A stretch of 64,000 bases of DNA from Pontederia crassipes (GCA_030549335.1 CM060195.1:2839501-2903500), one strand, 5' to 3'; shown: positions 11,125-24,599, counted from the stretch's first letter. Numbers and translations: made by a program. Notes: generated by a model not told the origin, from the sequence alone.

Positions 11125-13907
11125 TGGGAGAGTTTGATCACCAGCTGATCACTATAAGCTTCTATCCCATTTTAGATACATTTCATTCATATCGAGCCCC
11201 ATTTTTGCCTACCTTTTGGCCAATTATGCTTGGAATGCATAGATTGTGATAATTAGTTGATCTTCCTCACTTTATACTTAATTCCATGTGCATAGAGGTT
11301 CTGAAGTGCTAAAATCCATAAATAATTAAATTCTATGTCAAGTTATCATTTTTAGGACAAGTTATCACTCCTATATGTCAAGTTATCATTATTTTGAGTG
11401 AACTAATTTTCAATGATTTTCTTGACCTAAATCCATTATTATCATGTATGAATCATATTTGGATGGTCATATCTCAACTTGTACAAAGTTTTAAGTCCAT
11501 TTGAACAAGTTATCATTTTTCCATTGCCAAGTTATCATTAAAGGGCAAAATTGTCATTTCGATATGCAAAGTTGTCAATTCTGCACCAAACATTAAGCAA
11601 TCATTGTATTTTTGTCCTACCTCATTGCTGTTCAAATTTGATCACATTTGGATAACCACAACAAAAGTTATGACAAGTTATCGTTTTTAAGGCAAACAAG
11701 TTATCGTTTTGACACCCAAGTTATCATTTTTATGAAATCTTATTCATATTTGATTTCTGACTTCAGTCACTTGCCACCCTAACCCATTTGATGCATTCAA
11801 TGCTTTGAACCACTCATATTTGGACATTTTCCATGAAATTTGCAAAGTTATCATTCCGGGTTCCATAAGTTATCAATTTTAATTTGTGATTTTCATTCCT
11901 GCACAACACCCAATCCTATTTGGTGTTTGAGCTGATATATACCACTATTTTAAAGCTTTATTTGTTTAAATCCTATTCAAGAGCTTTGATGTTTGTTGTT
12001 GTGGACTTTCCAGCAGGTATAACAAGGCTGCACAAAGGGAAAAAGTAGGGGGGACCATCTACTTTTTCTGTCCAAAAAGTTGCTGCAGCAGCAAAAAATT
12101 CAGAGCAGTGACAGATGGCATAATCAGGGCATAGTAGAACATTAAGATGCTGATCAAAGGGTGGACAGAGGGGATATAAAAGCTGGAATTTCTGGAGGGG
12201 AAAGGGGGCTGGCCATTGCAGGGTTTGAAGAAGGATTTCTGCACCAAGGAGCAAGGGTTTGAAGCTGGATTGCTGAGCTGCTGGAGTTCTGGCCGAGAAA
12301 CTTCAAACCAGGATGATTTGTACCTGTTCTTCAATCCATTTTGTTTTAAATTTTGTAATTATGAGGAGCTAAACTCCATGTCTCCTAGGATAAGGCAGTA
12401 GTCTAGGTTAATTTGGATGGATATGGATAGAAATTAATCCCAAACTGTATCAATTCTATTTTTTAGATTTTTGCATTGAAATGAATCTGTTCGTATCATT
12501 GTTAGGTCCTACTTGTATCTACAACTGAGAAGTTGTCTTTGATTTAACCTTTTGTTCAGATATGAATTATCTTTGATTGAACCTTTGATTCCATTTCTGA
12601 AATCTGATTTCTGCATTCTGATTTCCTGCACTGAACTCAATCCTGGAATTTCTGATTTCTGCAATGTTATGGGTCTGTTCTTGCCATTGTTAGATCCCAT
12701 TTGTAATTTACAACTGAGAAGTTATCATTTGATCTAGCCCTTATTCAGAAATGAATTAGGAATCAATGCCAAGTTACTGGATTCCATTTTGATTGAAAAT
12801 CTAATTTCTGAATTTGCAATTCTGAAATTTGTTTTCTGAATTCTTATGGAATCTGATTTGCTACTTGAACCTTTGATTTCATTCAATCACTGAAAGGTGA
12901 ACCCTAACGATTTCTTGTTATCCAGAGATGGATCAAGAACCATTTGGCAAATCCTGAATTCCAATGAGCAACAAAGCTGATTTTCATGTGCCATTATCTT
13001 GCTGATTTCTATTTTCTGATTTTCTTGGAATTCAATTGTCATTGTTAAATCCTATTTTAACCTACCACTGAGAGGTGGCCTTATGGTCTTCCTTGAGATC
13101 TAGAGATGGGCCAAGGAACAATGACAATTGTGAATTTCAAATCTGAGATTTTATGCCTTGTACTTCCAATCAATTTGTGTGTGTGTGTGGATTTCACTTC
13201 AATTGTAGCCAATAGGCTGATTTTGGGTCCTCTTGAAATTCAGAGATGAATCAAGAAGCACAAGAACTATTATTGGATAGATTTCACCCATGTTTAGCTA
13301 TTTGAAGTGATTTCCCCATTTTGTGATTGCCTCTAAAAGTTATCACTTCATATTTTTATAAAAAAAAATTGACAAAATCAGCAATGAACTTGAATTGGAG
13401 CCTAATGATAACTTGATTTTCAGTGGAGATTCTTTTCTAATTCAACCTAACTAACAATTATATGATAATACATTGATTAGTTCAGGGCCAATTGAGTTGT
13501 AAGAGCAGCTATATCCACGGTTGAATCAGATTTGAGCTTTTAATGATAACTTGATCCAATCCATCCATAATTAATTTAGATGAACCTCAACCCCTATGAG
13601 AACCTTCCTCATAGATAGTTAAACCTTTTTAGCTTATAATCTAGCATTTATAATTCAGTTTTGACAGATTTCCAAAACCCCAAAAATAGTTATCATTCTG
13701 CACAATTAAAAATTTATTTTTCCAATTCCTTTAATTTCCTATTTTTAGCTACTAAAGTTGAACTAGTCTAGATTGTTTTAGGGAGTCTTAGGCAACAAAT
13801 CTTTGTGGATACGACAACCTGAGTCTACTACAACTTACCTGTGCACTTGCAGTTAGTGAGTTGGGAGACTAAAAATTAAAAAATTACACTTTTCTTAAAA
13901 TTCAGCA
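11125..13907 (+). mobile_element. Athila-type 3' LTR (copy B)
   Basis: Directly preceded by the polypurine tract ending at 11124, so the left boundary is firm. The sequence matches 1-2783 with no difference that I found. Because 1-2783 is the same LTR duplicated with its flank, the two are not the 5' and 3' LTRs of one element: both are followed by the same host DNA and neither by a primer-binding site. Confidence 0.8.
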
Positions 13908-14614
13908 AGTTATCTCTACACCCACAAATTTCACTATCATTTGCATCATTCTAAGCCTATTTATGCTAACATGTAAGGGACTATGCCGGATTAAACCAAT
14001 ATTATAACTACTACATAAAAGAAGAAGAAACACTACATAATGTGACTCTAACTCTATAACTCCAAAAACCTTCTCGGCAGAATCTACATACTTCATCTAG
14101 AACGATATCATGATATTCAACATGCCCCCTCAAGTTGTCAGTGAGGAAAAACCGAGCAGATAAACTTGGATGATAACACATGTCGAATTCCAATGCGTGA
14201 AGTTGCAGATGCCAGACACCGAAGATGAATTTGTCGCGATCGCCAGAACGCCAACTTGAGAACAAGTCCTGCCCCTGTCCGAGAAGAATGTCCGATCATA
14301 GACTACAATCTTAGGTTGCTCTTGATGTTGAAATTTGTGTCATCTTCTCGTATTGGCTCATCACCATTTTGATAATAATCCCCTTCTTGGGTAATTCGTT
14401 GAGGTCCATGTTCAAAGGAATCCAAACAAGAAATAGTCCACAAGACGAAGGTGCAAAGAGAAGAAGAGGCTGGTGATGAAGAAGACACCCAAAACCACGC
14501 TGTAGAGGTCCAATACGCCCCTCGCAGCGGCAGAACAACTTATTGAGCCTAATGAGAACAAGAGAGAAAATAAAGATGTGGGCAAATGAAACAATGAATG
14601 AAGAACAATATCAC
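13908..14614 (-). mobile_element. Ty1/copia remnant (copy B)
   Basis: Identical to 2784-3490: minus-strand PPT and TGTTGAATATC LTR start, with decayed upstream coding. Confidence 0.4.
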
Positions 14615-16559
14615 TGTATGATCACAAGGCACCAAGAGGGTGATGAATTAGTGTTTAAATCGAAAATACCGATTTTACAAAAATTATCGTGGAAGCTTAA
14701 AATCGATTCGTTAATATTTAAACCAACACAATAGCAATCAAATCACATGCATAATAGAGTAGAAATGAGAGAGAGAAAGATAAACTCGAGATGCACGATG
14801 GTTTGTTGACGAGGTTCGGTCACACCTTGGCCTACGTCCCCGCTTCGACTTCCCGACCTCGAGACCGTCGGAGATTCATTAGCTTTTTCTTTTCTTGTAG
14901 GGAGAGAATAATCCTTTTTACACCATAATGCATTCTTTTTTGCTCAAAAAGCAAGGCACACCTCTTCTTACAAGGAGCTCTCAAACTCTCTAAACAAAAA
15001 CACAAGAATTCTCTCAAATTCTCTCTTCTTATAAAGAATGTTTACACTTAGAAACTAGAAGAGGAAATGAATGATTTGCAAGTTTAGGTTCAAAGAAATG
15101 CTTTGAACTTGAAGGAAGCTTTTAGAATGATCTACCTTGCTTAGTTTTTCTTCCTTCAGTTTTTGAATTCTTTTTATAGACTTCTCTTAAAAATATGGCC
15201 GTTGTAAATCAATTTGAAAAGTGTTGTGCTATCACTTCTATAACGGTCGACTGCTTTAGATAATGGTTGACCATTTTGAATAGTAACTAGCCATTGTGCT
15301 TGTCTTTTCTACGCAGTTATCCGTTGATGATAGTCCGTAGAAGGATTTTAGCCGTTGTTGTTGTTTTTGCTCCCATAACGGTCGACCGTTTTAGAAATGT
15401 CTTTGTTCTCTGTAATTAGTGGTTGTTTTGACAACAGCTTCGGTCATCCGTGTTAAATCGTTTATCCTTTTTTACCCATAACGGTCGACCGTTAATGTTT
15501 CGGTCGACCGTTTTGTCATTGACAGCCTGATAGACCTGCACTCTTTTATACATAACATTTTGCACAGTTATCCAAATGAGATGATATTTAATTATATGGA
15601 AATAACAAAAATGCTCTACAACTTTTGTATTCATCATTCATTCAAAATATAATGAGATCATAGTCAAATATTCAATCAAAGTTCAGTGCATAAAGTTATC
15701 AATTTTAAATTAAACTTTATAGACCTTACTCATTTATACATAACTTTTCATACAAGTATCTAAATGAGTTTACTTTTTATTGTAAGGAAAGATAACAGAA
15801 TTCTCTACAATTTTATATTATCATTCATTTCCAAAATCTAATGAGATCATCGTCCAATATTAATTCAAAGTTTAGTATACAAGGTTGTCCATTTCAAATG
15901 AAATATTTTAAATATTTACTCTTTTATACATAACTTTTCATACCAGTATTCAAATGAGATGATATTTGATTCTATGAAAAGTTAAACTTTTATTTACAAT
16001 TTTCATACTCACCTCTTATCCCAAATCAGTTGATAAAGTAATCAAATATTTAATAAAAGTTCAGCACATAAAATTATCAACTTCAAATAAAACTTGTCGA
16101 TCTTCACTATTTTAGGCATAACTTTTGATACGGTTGTCGAAATGAGGTGATTCTTAATTCTATGAAAGGATAAGAGGATTATATATAATTTTTATATAAT
16201 CTCTTTATCCAAATCTCATGATGGAATACTCAAATATCAAGTACAAATTTAGTACATAAAAATAACAAATTTAATTTGAACTTTACAAGCTTCACTTGTT
16301 TAAACATAAGTTTTATGTGGTTATTTCAATGATGTGATTCTTAATTTTCTACAAAGATAAGAAAATTATCTATAACTTTTATATTCACCTCTTAATACAA
16401 ATCTCATGCGAACATAGACAAATATTAATTGAAAGTTTAGTGCATGAAGTCACTCATTTTCTATTTAAACTTTTTTGACATTTTAAATATAATTCCAATC
16501 TTTTGAGATTTGTATCATCAAAATATAATTATATAGGGATTAACAACTTTGCTCCAACA
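14615..16559 (-). mobile_element. Solo LTR, SIRE/Maximus-like (copy B)
   Basis: Duplicate of 3491-5435, with ATCAC target duplications at 14610-14614 and 16560-16564. It carries the one substitution I found between the copies (A at 15231). Confidence 0.88.
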
Positions 16560-16564
16560 ATCAC

Positions 16565-17389
16565 AAATGAAGAAAACTGAGAAGGATGTAGAGTAGAAAC
16601 AAAGAGCAGATGGTGAAGAAAAACATGAAGATGATAACATCGTTGAAGTAAACGAAGATGACAACATCATTGGAGAAGTAAAGGAAGATGACAGGAAGAA
16701 CAACAAACAAAAAGAAGATATCAACGAACGAAGTAGAAATCAGATGGAAGAAGATCACACATACGTTGATCATCTACCGAAAGAGAAACGTGATCCATCG
16801 CCGTGGCGACCTAAGGAACATTTTGAACGCATTGTATCATCGAAGAAGTGGCAACCTGAGGAATGCTTTGAAACAAAACTTCCATCGTGAGACACCAACG
16901 AGAAACAATGATCGAAATGTTTGAACTCAAACGTTACTTAGCTACTTATCGAGGACCGAAGAGCAGAAGAAGAACAAGAACAAGAAATGTGGAAACACAG
17001 TGAAAAAGAAACGAACAAGAAGATAGAAAAACGACCACCGGAGTTAGGATAGAATGAACTGAATTTCGATGACGATGCTGACGATCTGATGATCGAGGAA
17101 GAAGCTCAAGAAAAAAACCTCCAATCGTCGATCTTGATCTCGACGAGCTGCGAAGCATGACTAATTCACGCCCATTGAAAACTAGATTTGTCAGGTCGAC
17201 GTCGACCACGACTAGATGGGCTGGAGCCATGTAGGCTAATGGCGCTCGACGACGAAGAACTTGAGGTGAAAGAAGTACAACAAAATCTTCATTTGGGAAC
17301 GTTGTAATATCAGACTTTCCTAAATTATTAAAGAGACAGAATGAAAAAAAAATAAATTGCGACAAAATTATTATCATTAGTACTAACAA
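16565..17389 (-). mobile_element. Continuation of the copia remnant (copy B)
   Basis: Same as 5441-6265. No recognisable gene. Confidence 0.3.
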
Positions 17390-17423
17390 TAGAATGTTGA
17401 TTTTGCATTATTCTAATTATTTA

Positions 17424-19030
17424 ATAACTATCTTCGTAATACGTGGGACAAGCTTTTTTTTATTTTGATTTACGATCTCCCTTCATCTCATACACGGGAA
17501 ATCGAGCTCCAAGTGGCGTGGGGCGAGTCCACAACGTCAAACGTCCTCCCAGGCTAGGATCGTCTTTTGATGAAAATGCCATAAACTTAGATGACCAATA
17601 TTTGTCCTCTCATAAACTTGAATTTAAAACTATAATAATAATAATAATCAAGAAGAGCTCCTATATCAACAAATCTTGTACTTCCATATAAATTACGTCA
17701 CATGCTTCAAAAAAAAAAAAAAAAAAGGCAACCTGACATGTGAAGCCGAAGCGGCCCGCTGCCACGTCACGGCCCATATTATCCCCCGTGTTGTCCGCGT
17801 AGCCGAGCATCATCAAAAGCTGACGTCCCCAGTGCGCGTGGCGTGGGCCTTCGGATGGAGGCAATTAAAAACGCTACCCAACGGTCCTGATCGCTTTGGG
17901 GAAGCCTCGTGGTGGTCCCCAACGCACCCTTATCCCCGCTAGCCGCCCTTTCCCTTCCCCATTTTTTGTCGTTTTGCCCTCTTCTGGCTCTCTCTTTTCT
18001 CTTCTTCCCCCTTCGGAAGTTGATATTTTATTTCGACGGGGGGACGACTTCGCCCCTGCATTGCCACCGAAATTACCTTCCTGTTCCCATCAAAAGTGCA
18101 AATTTTGGCCCAAAAGAAAGAGAAGAATTCTCTTTTATTTATTTTTTTTATTTTCTACGGCTCTCGCCGTTAAATAGAAAAATGTCAGTACATTAAAGTA
18201 GAATTTTACATCGACTGTATTTTTTTTCTCCTAAGAAATGTTCGAGATTTTAATTTAATTTTAAAATTTGCTCTAGACTTAAGTATTATCGATAAAAGAA
18301 AATACATCTTGAATAATTGTACGTTTCTCTTTAATTATTAATAATAATTGGATTCTCGTTTGTGTGATTTTATCTACACATGTGTTGTTCATATATATAT
18401 TTTTCATCGCTATCCAATAAATAAATGCATGCACACAAAGATTACACGAGTGTACTTCATTATAATCATTACCCTTTGTGACCACAAATTTCATTTCCTG
18501 CCTTTCAGCTTTTATGGGACGAGATTTTCCCACTCTTGAAGATATCGATATAGTATCTTAAATTATATGGAATATCTTTTTATTTTAATGATTTGCTGAT
18601 CACATGATAATAGCGCAAGGGAGACCCATCCGCATTTTGTAAACCAAGATTTCTGTTATATTTTATTTTTAAACCAGCGAGTTTATTTTTTAAAAGATGC
18701 GTAATTAAAAAAACTTGTACTATTTTTAAAAAGATAGAATATGCAATTTTTGGCTAGGAAATAAATCAGACGAGAAAAAAAATCCCTCCTTAAACAGGGC
18801 AATAACGTGATTTCCGCAAGAATCCTATTCGTTTTTTTTCTAATTTTGCTCTGTTTTGCTTTTCCTCTGGGCTCACTTTTAATGGCACGAAAAGAATGAA
18901 CGCCGCGGTCGTTCTTACTCCTCCATTGGAGACTCCATCCAGAGGGAGGTAGAGCTCATACAAGTCCCGCCTTCTTGTGCTCGTCGTCTCGTTCGTGCTT
19001 CTTGTTTGGCGTCTAGGAACCTCAGGGGAG
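17424..19030 (+). promoter_or_regulatory. TOL gene promoter and 5' leader (copy B)
   Basis: This is the DNA directly upstream of the start codon of the complete TOL gene. ACGT-core boxes and a GGCCCAT element lie in the GC-rich part at about 17735-18060. The leader just before the ATG is pyrimidine-rich. The transcription start is not determined. A solo LTR ends about 2.5 kb upstream of the ATG. Confidence 0.5.
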
Positions 19031-22000
19031 ATGTCCTCTTCATCGTCGGCGGCTGTGCGGGTGGAGAAGGCCACCAGCGACCTCCTGATTGGTCCCGATT
19101 GGACCCTGAATATGGAAATCTGCGATTCCGTCAACTCCGATCACTGGTGAGTAATCCGAAACCTTGCTTCCCTGAGGAATTCGCTAAGTTTCGTCTTGTT
19201 GCAAGTTTCGGCTTCTTTCGGTGATGATTGAGCTGGATTTTGTTTCTCTCCTAGGGTTCTTGTTCATCTACTCTTGGGAATGATTTTTTCTTTTTGAGAA
19301 AGAAGAAGAATAATTTTCATGCAATTGATGTGCGTAAATTCCTTATTGTTCTTTTGTTGCCTTAAATTACTTATTGTTATTCTTGAATCTTGACCATTTT
19401 TTTCATTCTTCTTCATTAACGTTAGATTCACTGGTGCCGGACTTACTAATTGTTACAAACTTTTCATATATTAATGAGCTCTAGTCAAAGCACGGGGGAG
19501 TAACTGACCCTTTTATTTGGGGTGAAGTTTGAGAAAATTTGTATGTGTTTGTTGGTGATCGTGAACTGGTTTTATCTTTCATTGGATGTTGAATTCTGGT
19601 GTGGAGCATGGAATGCATGAATTATTTTTGTTGTAATGGAAAAACCAACTTTTCTAGTCAGCATATTGATTAGATGTTCGTTATTTTACTGTACCTTCTG
19701 TAGATATTCAGATAATGATGTATCTCAAATCCACAAGTTAATTTGAAGTGGTACTAAACAAGTTTGGAATGTATGGATTTACATCTTTCTCAAGAAGAGC
19801 TCTAAGGAGATTTGGTAGCTGTTGTAGAAATGTATCTTGAACTAAGTAGTTGCTATATTGGTTACTTGTTCTGTATGGAGGACCTTGACCCTCAAACTAA
19901 ATGTATTAATTTTCTGTTGATGGTAAAATGCACCTTCTGTCCTTGATGTGATACGAGATCCAGTAATGGGGAAATGTTGCATTAAGAAACTTGATAGGGA
20001 TTACCTTTCTTGGTTTGGGATTCTTTCCTAAAGTAATGGAAAAAGTATTCGGCTAAAGATGCTTATCTTGTTTCCATTATGATCTAACAAACGTGTTTTT
20101 GGTAGGCTTCTATTCCTTTCCATACATTTGTGTTCCTTGATGGGATATGAAGTCCAGTAATGTGTAAATATATTTTATGTGAAAAACTTGATACGCATTG
20201 CCTTTATTCATTGTGCATTCCTTTCTAAAGTAATAGAAAATGTATTTAGTGAGGTGCTTATCTTGTTTATTATGATCCGATGAATTCTTGGTAGGCCTCT
20301 ATTCCTTAACTTATTTTGTGTGACTGGATTCCGTGCTTGTTACATTGTATTGATCTAATGACAGAATCTCCCCATTTCTACTTTTATGTTTTTAACTTCT
20401 ATGGAACTAATAAAGTGAACTGATTAGGCTGGCGAAGGATGTGATGAAAGCAGTGAAGAAGCGATTGCAGCACAAAAGCCCAAATGTCCAATTTCTTGCT
20501 TTAACTGTATGTCCAGCTCTTAGATCCTTGTGATAACACATTGTACTACTCCTTTTTGTGTTATGCATTCTTTTGCATGCCAAGAAGAACATGCCATATT
20601 GCCTTACATGTCAAAAAGGCTGAAACTTGATTACAGAAGATGTGATTCTCATTGTTTTTTCTTCTTCTTTATTTTTTCCGATCTTGTGTTTCATATTTCT
20701 TTGTTATTCCTAAAGATATCATGAATTGTAGCCTTTTGAATTTTATTTTTAACTTGATTACCCTTTTGAAAGCTTTCTGAACTTCATTTTGCTTGCTGTA
20801 ATGAATTTTCTTTGGCAATGTGATATGCTTCAACTTTCATTTCTCTTTCTGCAGTTGTTAGAAACTATGATAAAGAATTGTGGTGATTTTGTGCATTTTC
20901 AAGTTGTTGAACGTGAAATTCTGCAAGAGATGACCAAAATTGTTAGAAAGAAGGTTAGACGTTCTTTCCTCTCTCTGAACTGAAGCATCTGCAGTTTTGT
21001 TTTTCTTTCCCAACCTGCTCTTTTTCCGATTGGCAGAATTTTTGTGAATATATGTTTTTGTCTATTGGCTAAAATATGTTGCCGTTTCCTTCAACGTTAG
21101 CATTCATTTTGTCTTCTAGTAAGAGCAGGTCCTTGTGCTTTAACTAATCTCTACCTAAGAACTAGGGGGATGGGAGCTTATGAGTGCATGTTTTCCTAGT
21201 TTCTGGATCTGTTGAATGTACCTTTTCAGCCCCTGAATCCATGATCACCAAAGAAGCAAGTAAAACTTTGTACCAATGTTCAGCCTCTTGTTTTTCGTTC
21301 TCTAGTTAAAGATTTAGTTAGCTTTTCGTGTAATGCAATCAGTGGAAATTTTAAGATTTAATGTAAACTAGTTGCATAATCTGGAGTCCGATTAAAAGAG
21401 GAAGAGGGAGGCCAAGGCGGACACTTGGCGAACTAATAGAGCAAGATCTATTGATGAATAATATACCGAAAGATTTGGTTACTAGTAGAGCGGAATGGCG
21501 TCGTATGATCCATGTAGCCGATCCCACCTAGTGGGATAAGGCTTTGTTGTTGTTGTTGTAAACTAGTTGCAAATATGAGTAGTTTTTTGGCATCATGAAC
21601 TAGAATTGGCTTTTCTGTTTGCACCAGTTATCATAGTGTTTAAAGCGATTGTACCTTTTTTCTCTGGACGTTAGTTTTTATTGCCATCTATGAAGTTAAT
21701 CGACAATATGCTTCTTTGCTTCCACGATTTTATTAAAATAATGCACACTTGCATCTTTTACACATAAGTGCCTGGCAGACAAGAAGTTTTGATGGAATAT
21801 TTATATTTGATGTTTCAAACTGCTGTTTCATCTCGGGAAATGAAACAAATTCTATTTTTTGTGTTTTCTTGTTTTCTTTTGTTGTCATGACATTGTTATT
21901 TTTTGTCTGAGAACTCTTAAATCATGTCTACTTCAGACAGATATGCGCGTGAGAGACAAAATTCTGGTACTGCTTGATTCTTGGCAAGAAGCATTTGGTG

Positions 22001-24383
22001 GGTCTGGAGGAAAGTATCCTCAGTACTACTTGGCGTACGCTGAGCTAAAGGTTGCTGTTACTATTTATCCCTTGTTTTACATAGCTTTCTTAGGCATTAT
22101 ATACTGTATTGAATCAGGCACAATCTCTTCTGCCTAAAATCTCTATTTGCATCCTTCTACCCATCTATTTGTTTATATATTTGTTGAGTTCAACTGTGTG
22201 CTGGTTTTCTACTTGTTATTTCTTCTTTTATAACTGAGTTGTTAGTGGGCAACTACACCGAATCTAAATAATTGTGCATCACTGTTTCTTTTCCCTTGCC
22301 AATTTACAGGGATCTGGGGTGCAGTTCCCAAGTCGTTCTCCTGATTCTTCTCTGATATTTAGTCCTCCTTCACATGCAAGACCTGCACCAGTTCAACCTC
22401 AAATAGGTTATGGTATGCCTAGCAGTTCTGCTTTACGGCTTGAAGAGGCTATGGCATCAGAGATGGCAAATTTGAGGTATATCATTGTCCTTGCTCTTAG
22501 AACTGTTGTATCCCATTCTGGTACACTCCAAGAATTTTAGTGTTCTTTGGTGGTTAAGAAGAATATGTTTCGATTGATTCTCCTGTTCTTATGGCGTCGT
22601 ATGATCCATGTAGCCGACCCCACCTAGTGGGATAAGGCTTTGTTGTTGTTGTTGTTGTTTGATTCTCCTGATGATCTTTGTTCATTGGATCAGCATATCA
22701 GACTTGGGTAGGATGCGGAGTGTGATGGAGCTCTTAAGTGACATGCTGAAAGCTATTAACCCAAATGATCAAATGGTATGATTACGTTATTATCCTTTGC
22801 CAAACTGAAAATTTCTGTAATATTAGTCTGAATATTACATCAACCTTACAGTTGTTGTAAATGGTCAAGTAACATTTGAGTTTCATTTTAGGCTGTTCAA
22901 GATGAAGTTATCGTTGATCTTGTCACCCAATGTCGTTCCAACCAAAAGAAGCTAATGCAGTTAATTGATTCCACCAGGTATTTGCTGCATCATTTGCCAA
23001 TATGGCTATATTCAAATATTTTGGTCTTTCTTCGATTGTAATCTCATCAAGCGGAATATTATATATGATGACTGCGGTACTGCATTAAATTACTTGAAAT
23101 TTCTTTACAAATGAACATCCTTACAGTGCATGGTTCCTGTGCTCTGTAAAATTTTTAATGAATACCCTTTAGGTTTGTCTTCTTATGATGCATTTACTAG
23201 ACAATATTAATTTAAGGGATGTCCTTTGCATTTTCTGATGTTGGGATCTTTCAATGCGGCATGGTAACAGGGATGAGGAACTTTTGGCCCAAGGTCTTGA
23301 ATTGAATGACAACTTGCAAACTTTGCTTACAAAGCATGACTCCATAGCTTCCGGTTCACCGCTACCAACTGAAACTTCTGAATCTATTCCTGGCCCAAGT
23401 ACTGTTGTATCCCCATCCGTCGTGACCCATGCATATTATGATGAAGAGGAAGATGAGGATGATGAATTTGCTCAGTTAGCCCGGAGGTCTGACTTTAAAC
23501 TGGCATATACATATCAATTGTTCAATTAAATAAAGCTTTCAATCTGAGAGACCTCCATTTGTTTCCATGCAGGAGCTCAAAGCTTAATTCAGCAGGCTCT
23601 GTTGGGACACCTTTGTCAACTAGTCATCAATCTAGTGCAGAAACTGTCGGAAATGTTGCAACTTCTGCGACAGCACCAAGCAGTGGCAATGTGTCATCCC
23701 CTGTGGCCGGAAATGAATTGGTACTAGCTGATCCCCCAACACCAATTAGGACTGCAAACAAGGAGCAAGACATTGTCGACCTTCTAAGCATAGTCTTGTC
23801 TTCTAACCCATCTCCACCTCGAAGCCCATTGACACCTCCTGCATCTAACCAAACTGGATCTCCATCACCTCTTAATTTTAGTGAGCAGGGCCATATTGAA
23901 AATCACCAAACTCATGCTGTTAGTGAGGCATATTCTCCACAAAGTTATGTGGCACCATGGGCTATTTCTCAACCTCATTCTTCCCCTCAACCACAATCTC
24001 AACCTCAGATTTCATACGGGCCATCTAATTACATACCTCCACCATGGGATATTACTCATAATAACAATCCCTTTGCACCAAATGCGTACCAAATTCCTGC
24101 AGCTACTTCATACCCCTCAGTGCATGCTTCTAGGCCTTTGCAAAACTACGGTTCGCTTGGGTCAAAAGTTACTGGCGTCCAAACAATTAGGACAGAAGCA
24201 CAGGCCAGTAGCAGTGTTGGGCAGACGGCCCCGACGAATGCTCCGAAACCATACGTTTATACTAACAGATTATTCAACGAACTCATGGACTTAAGAAATG
24301 CTGATGGTAGCCTGAAATCAAGAAGTTCGACTTCAAGTTCAAATGATTCATCCAGCCAAGGGCTGATGGGTGGAAGAAAATAA
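19031..24383 (+). CDS. TOL: TOM1-like (TOL) protein, VHS-GAT ubiquitin-cargo adaptor
   Basis: Nine exons, all GT-AG: 19031-19146, 20428-20506, 20855-20953, 21937-22050, 22310-22476, 22694-22775, 22892-22977, 23271-23486, 23573-24383. They join in frame to 589 residues. Residues about 8-136 are a VHS domain (VEKATSDLLIGPDW, KKRLQHKSPNVQFLALTLLE, NCGDFVHF, KYPQYYLAYAEL). Residues about 170-265 are a GAT domain (LEEAMASEMANL to DELLAQGLELNDNLQTLL). An acidic YYDEEEDEDDEF patch follows, then a Pro/Gln/Ser-rich tail. TOL proteins bind ubiquitinated membrane cargo and act as an ESCRT-0 substitute at the plasma membrane and early endosomes in plants, sending cargo to the vacuole. Exons show no stop or frameshift. 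Introns 3 and 5 carry small LINE insertions. Which of the several TOL paralogues it is I cannot say. Confidence 0.93.
19941..20320 (+). repeat. Diverged ~194-bp tandem repeat in TOL intron 1
   Basis: Two units start at CCTTGATG (19941) and CCTTGATG (20135). Both run through CCAGTAATG, AAACTTGATA, a TTCCTTTC/TTCTTTCC block, TGCTTATCTTGTTT and GGTAGGC(T/C)TCTATTCC. It lies wholly right of the duplication end, so it is present once. Confidence 0.8.
21377..21558 (+). mobile_element. 5'-truncated RTE-type LINE, 3' end, in TOL intron 3
   Basis: The + strand still reads as the C-terminus of an RTE-clade ORF2 (RGRGRPRRTLGEL, then EWRRMIHVADPT and a stop) and ends in a TTG repeat tail. It is flanked by a 13- to 15-bp target duplication containing TAAACTAGTTGCA (21364-21376 and 21559-21571). 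The uninterrupted frame suggests a fairly recent insertion. Confidence 0.9.
22586..22658 (+). mobile_element. 5'-truncated RTE-type LINE tail in TOL intron 5
   Basis: Only the last ~70 bp of the same LINE family (ATGGCGTCGTATGATCC to the TTG tail), flanked by the 12-bp target duplication TTGATTCTCCTG (22574-22585 and 22659-22670). A separate insertion from the one in intron 3. Confidence 0.88.
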
Positions 24384-24575
24384 ATATTTATCTTGGACAT
24401 GTAAGTAGTACGGAAGCGTCCTCACAAGCGGCTTTATGCTTGTGACGATCTTGTACATTTCATGATCATTTTCCATACGATTGGATTTCATTGTCGCTGC
24501 TGATCATGAATGCAGCTGAATCAGCATTTCATAACCGTTGTGTACATAAACTCCTAGTTGGATTAGCCAGTGTGG

Positions 24576-24581
24576 AATAAA
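24576..24581 (+). terminator. Likely TOL polyadenylation signal
   Basis: AATAAA about 193 bp after the stop codon, followed by T-rich sequence. A plausible 3' end for the TOL transcript; the real site is not shown by sequence alone. Confidence 0.5.
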
Positions 24582-24599
24582 TCATACATGTTGGATAAT

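Larger units (their letters stand above)
11125..19586. repeat. Tandem duplication, copy B
   Basis: Near-identical to 1-8461, offset 11124 before the poly-A run and 11125 after it. This copy is collinear with the functional TOL gene: its intron 1 runs on past 19586 to exon 2. It therefore represents the ancestral right-hand arrangement, and copy A is the added or misassembled one. The near-zero divergence across AT-rich non-coding DNA means a very recent event, or a false duplication made during assembly of two haplotypes. Confidence 0.95.

Noticed and set aside
1-13907. Reading 1-2783 and 11125-13907 as the two LTRs of one complete retrotransposon
   Set aside because: The identity continues 5.7 kb beyond the LTR into host gene sequence, and no PBS follows 2783, so they are duplicates of one 3' LTR with its flank.
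21541-21560. TTG run as an independent microsatellite
   Set aside because: It is the 3' tail of an RTE LINE with target duplications; the same holds for 22640-22658.
23881-24294. 137-codon frame inside TOL exon 9
   Set aside because: Alternative frame of the real Pro/Gln-rich exon, which has the family C-terminus.
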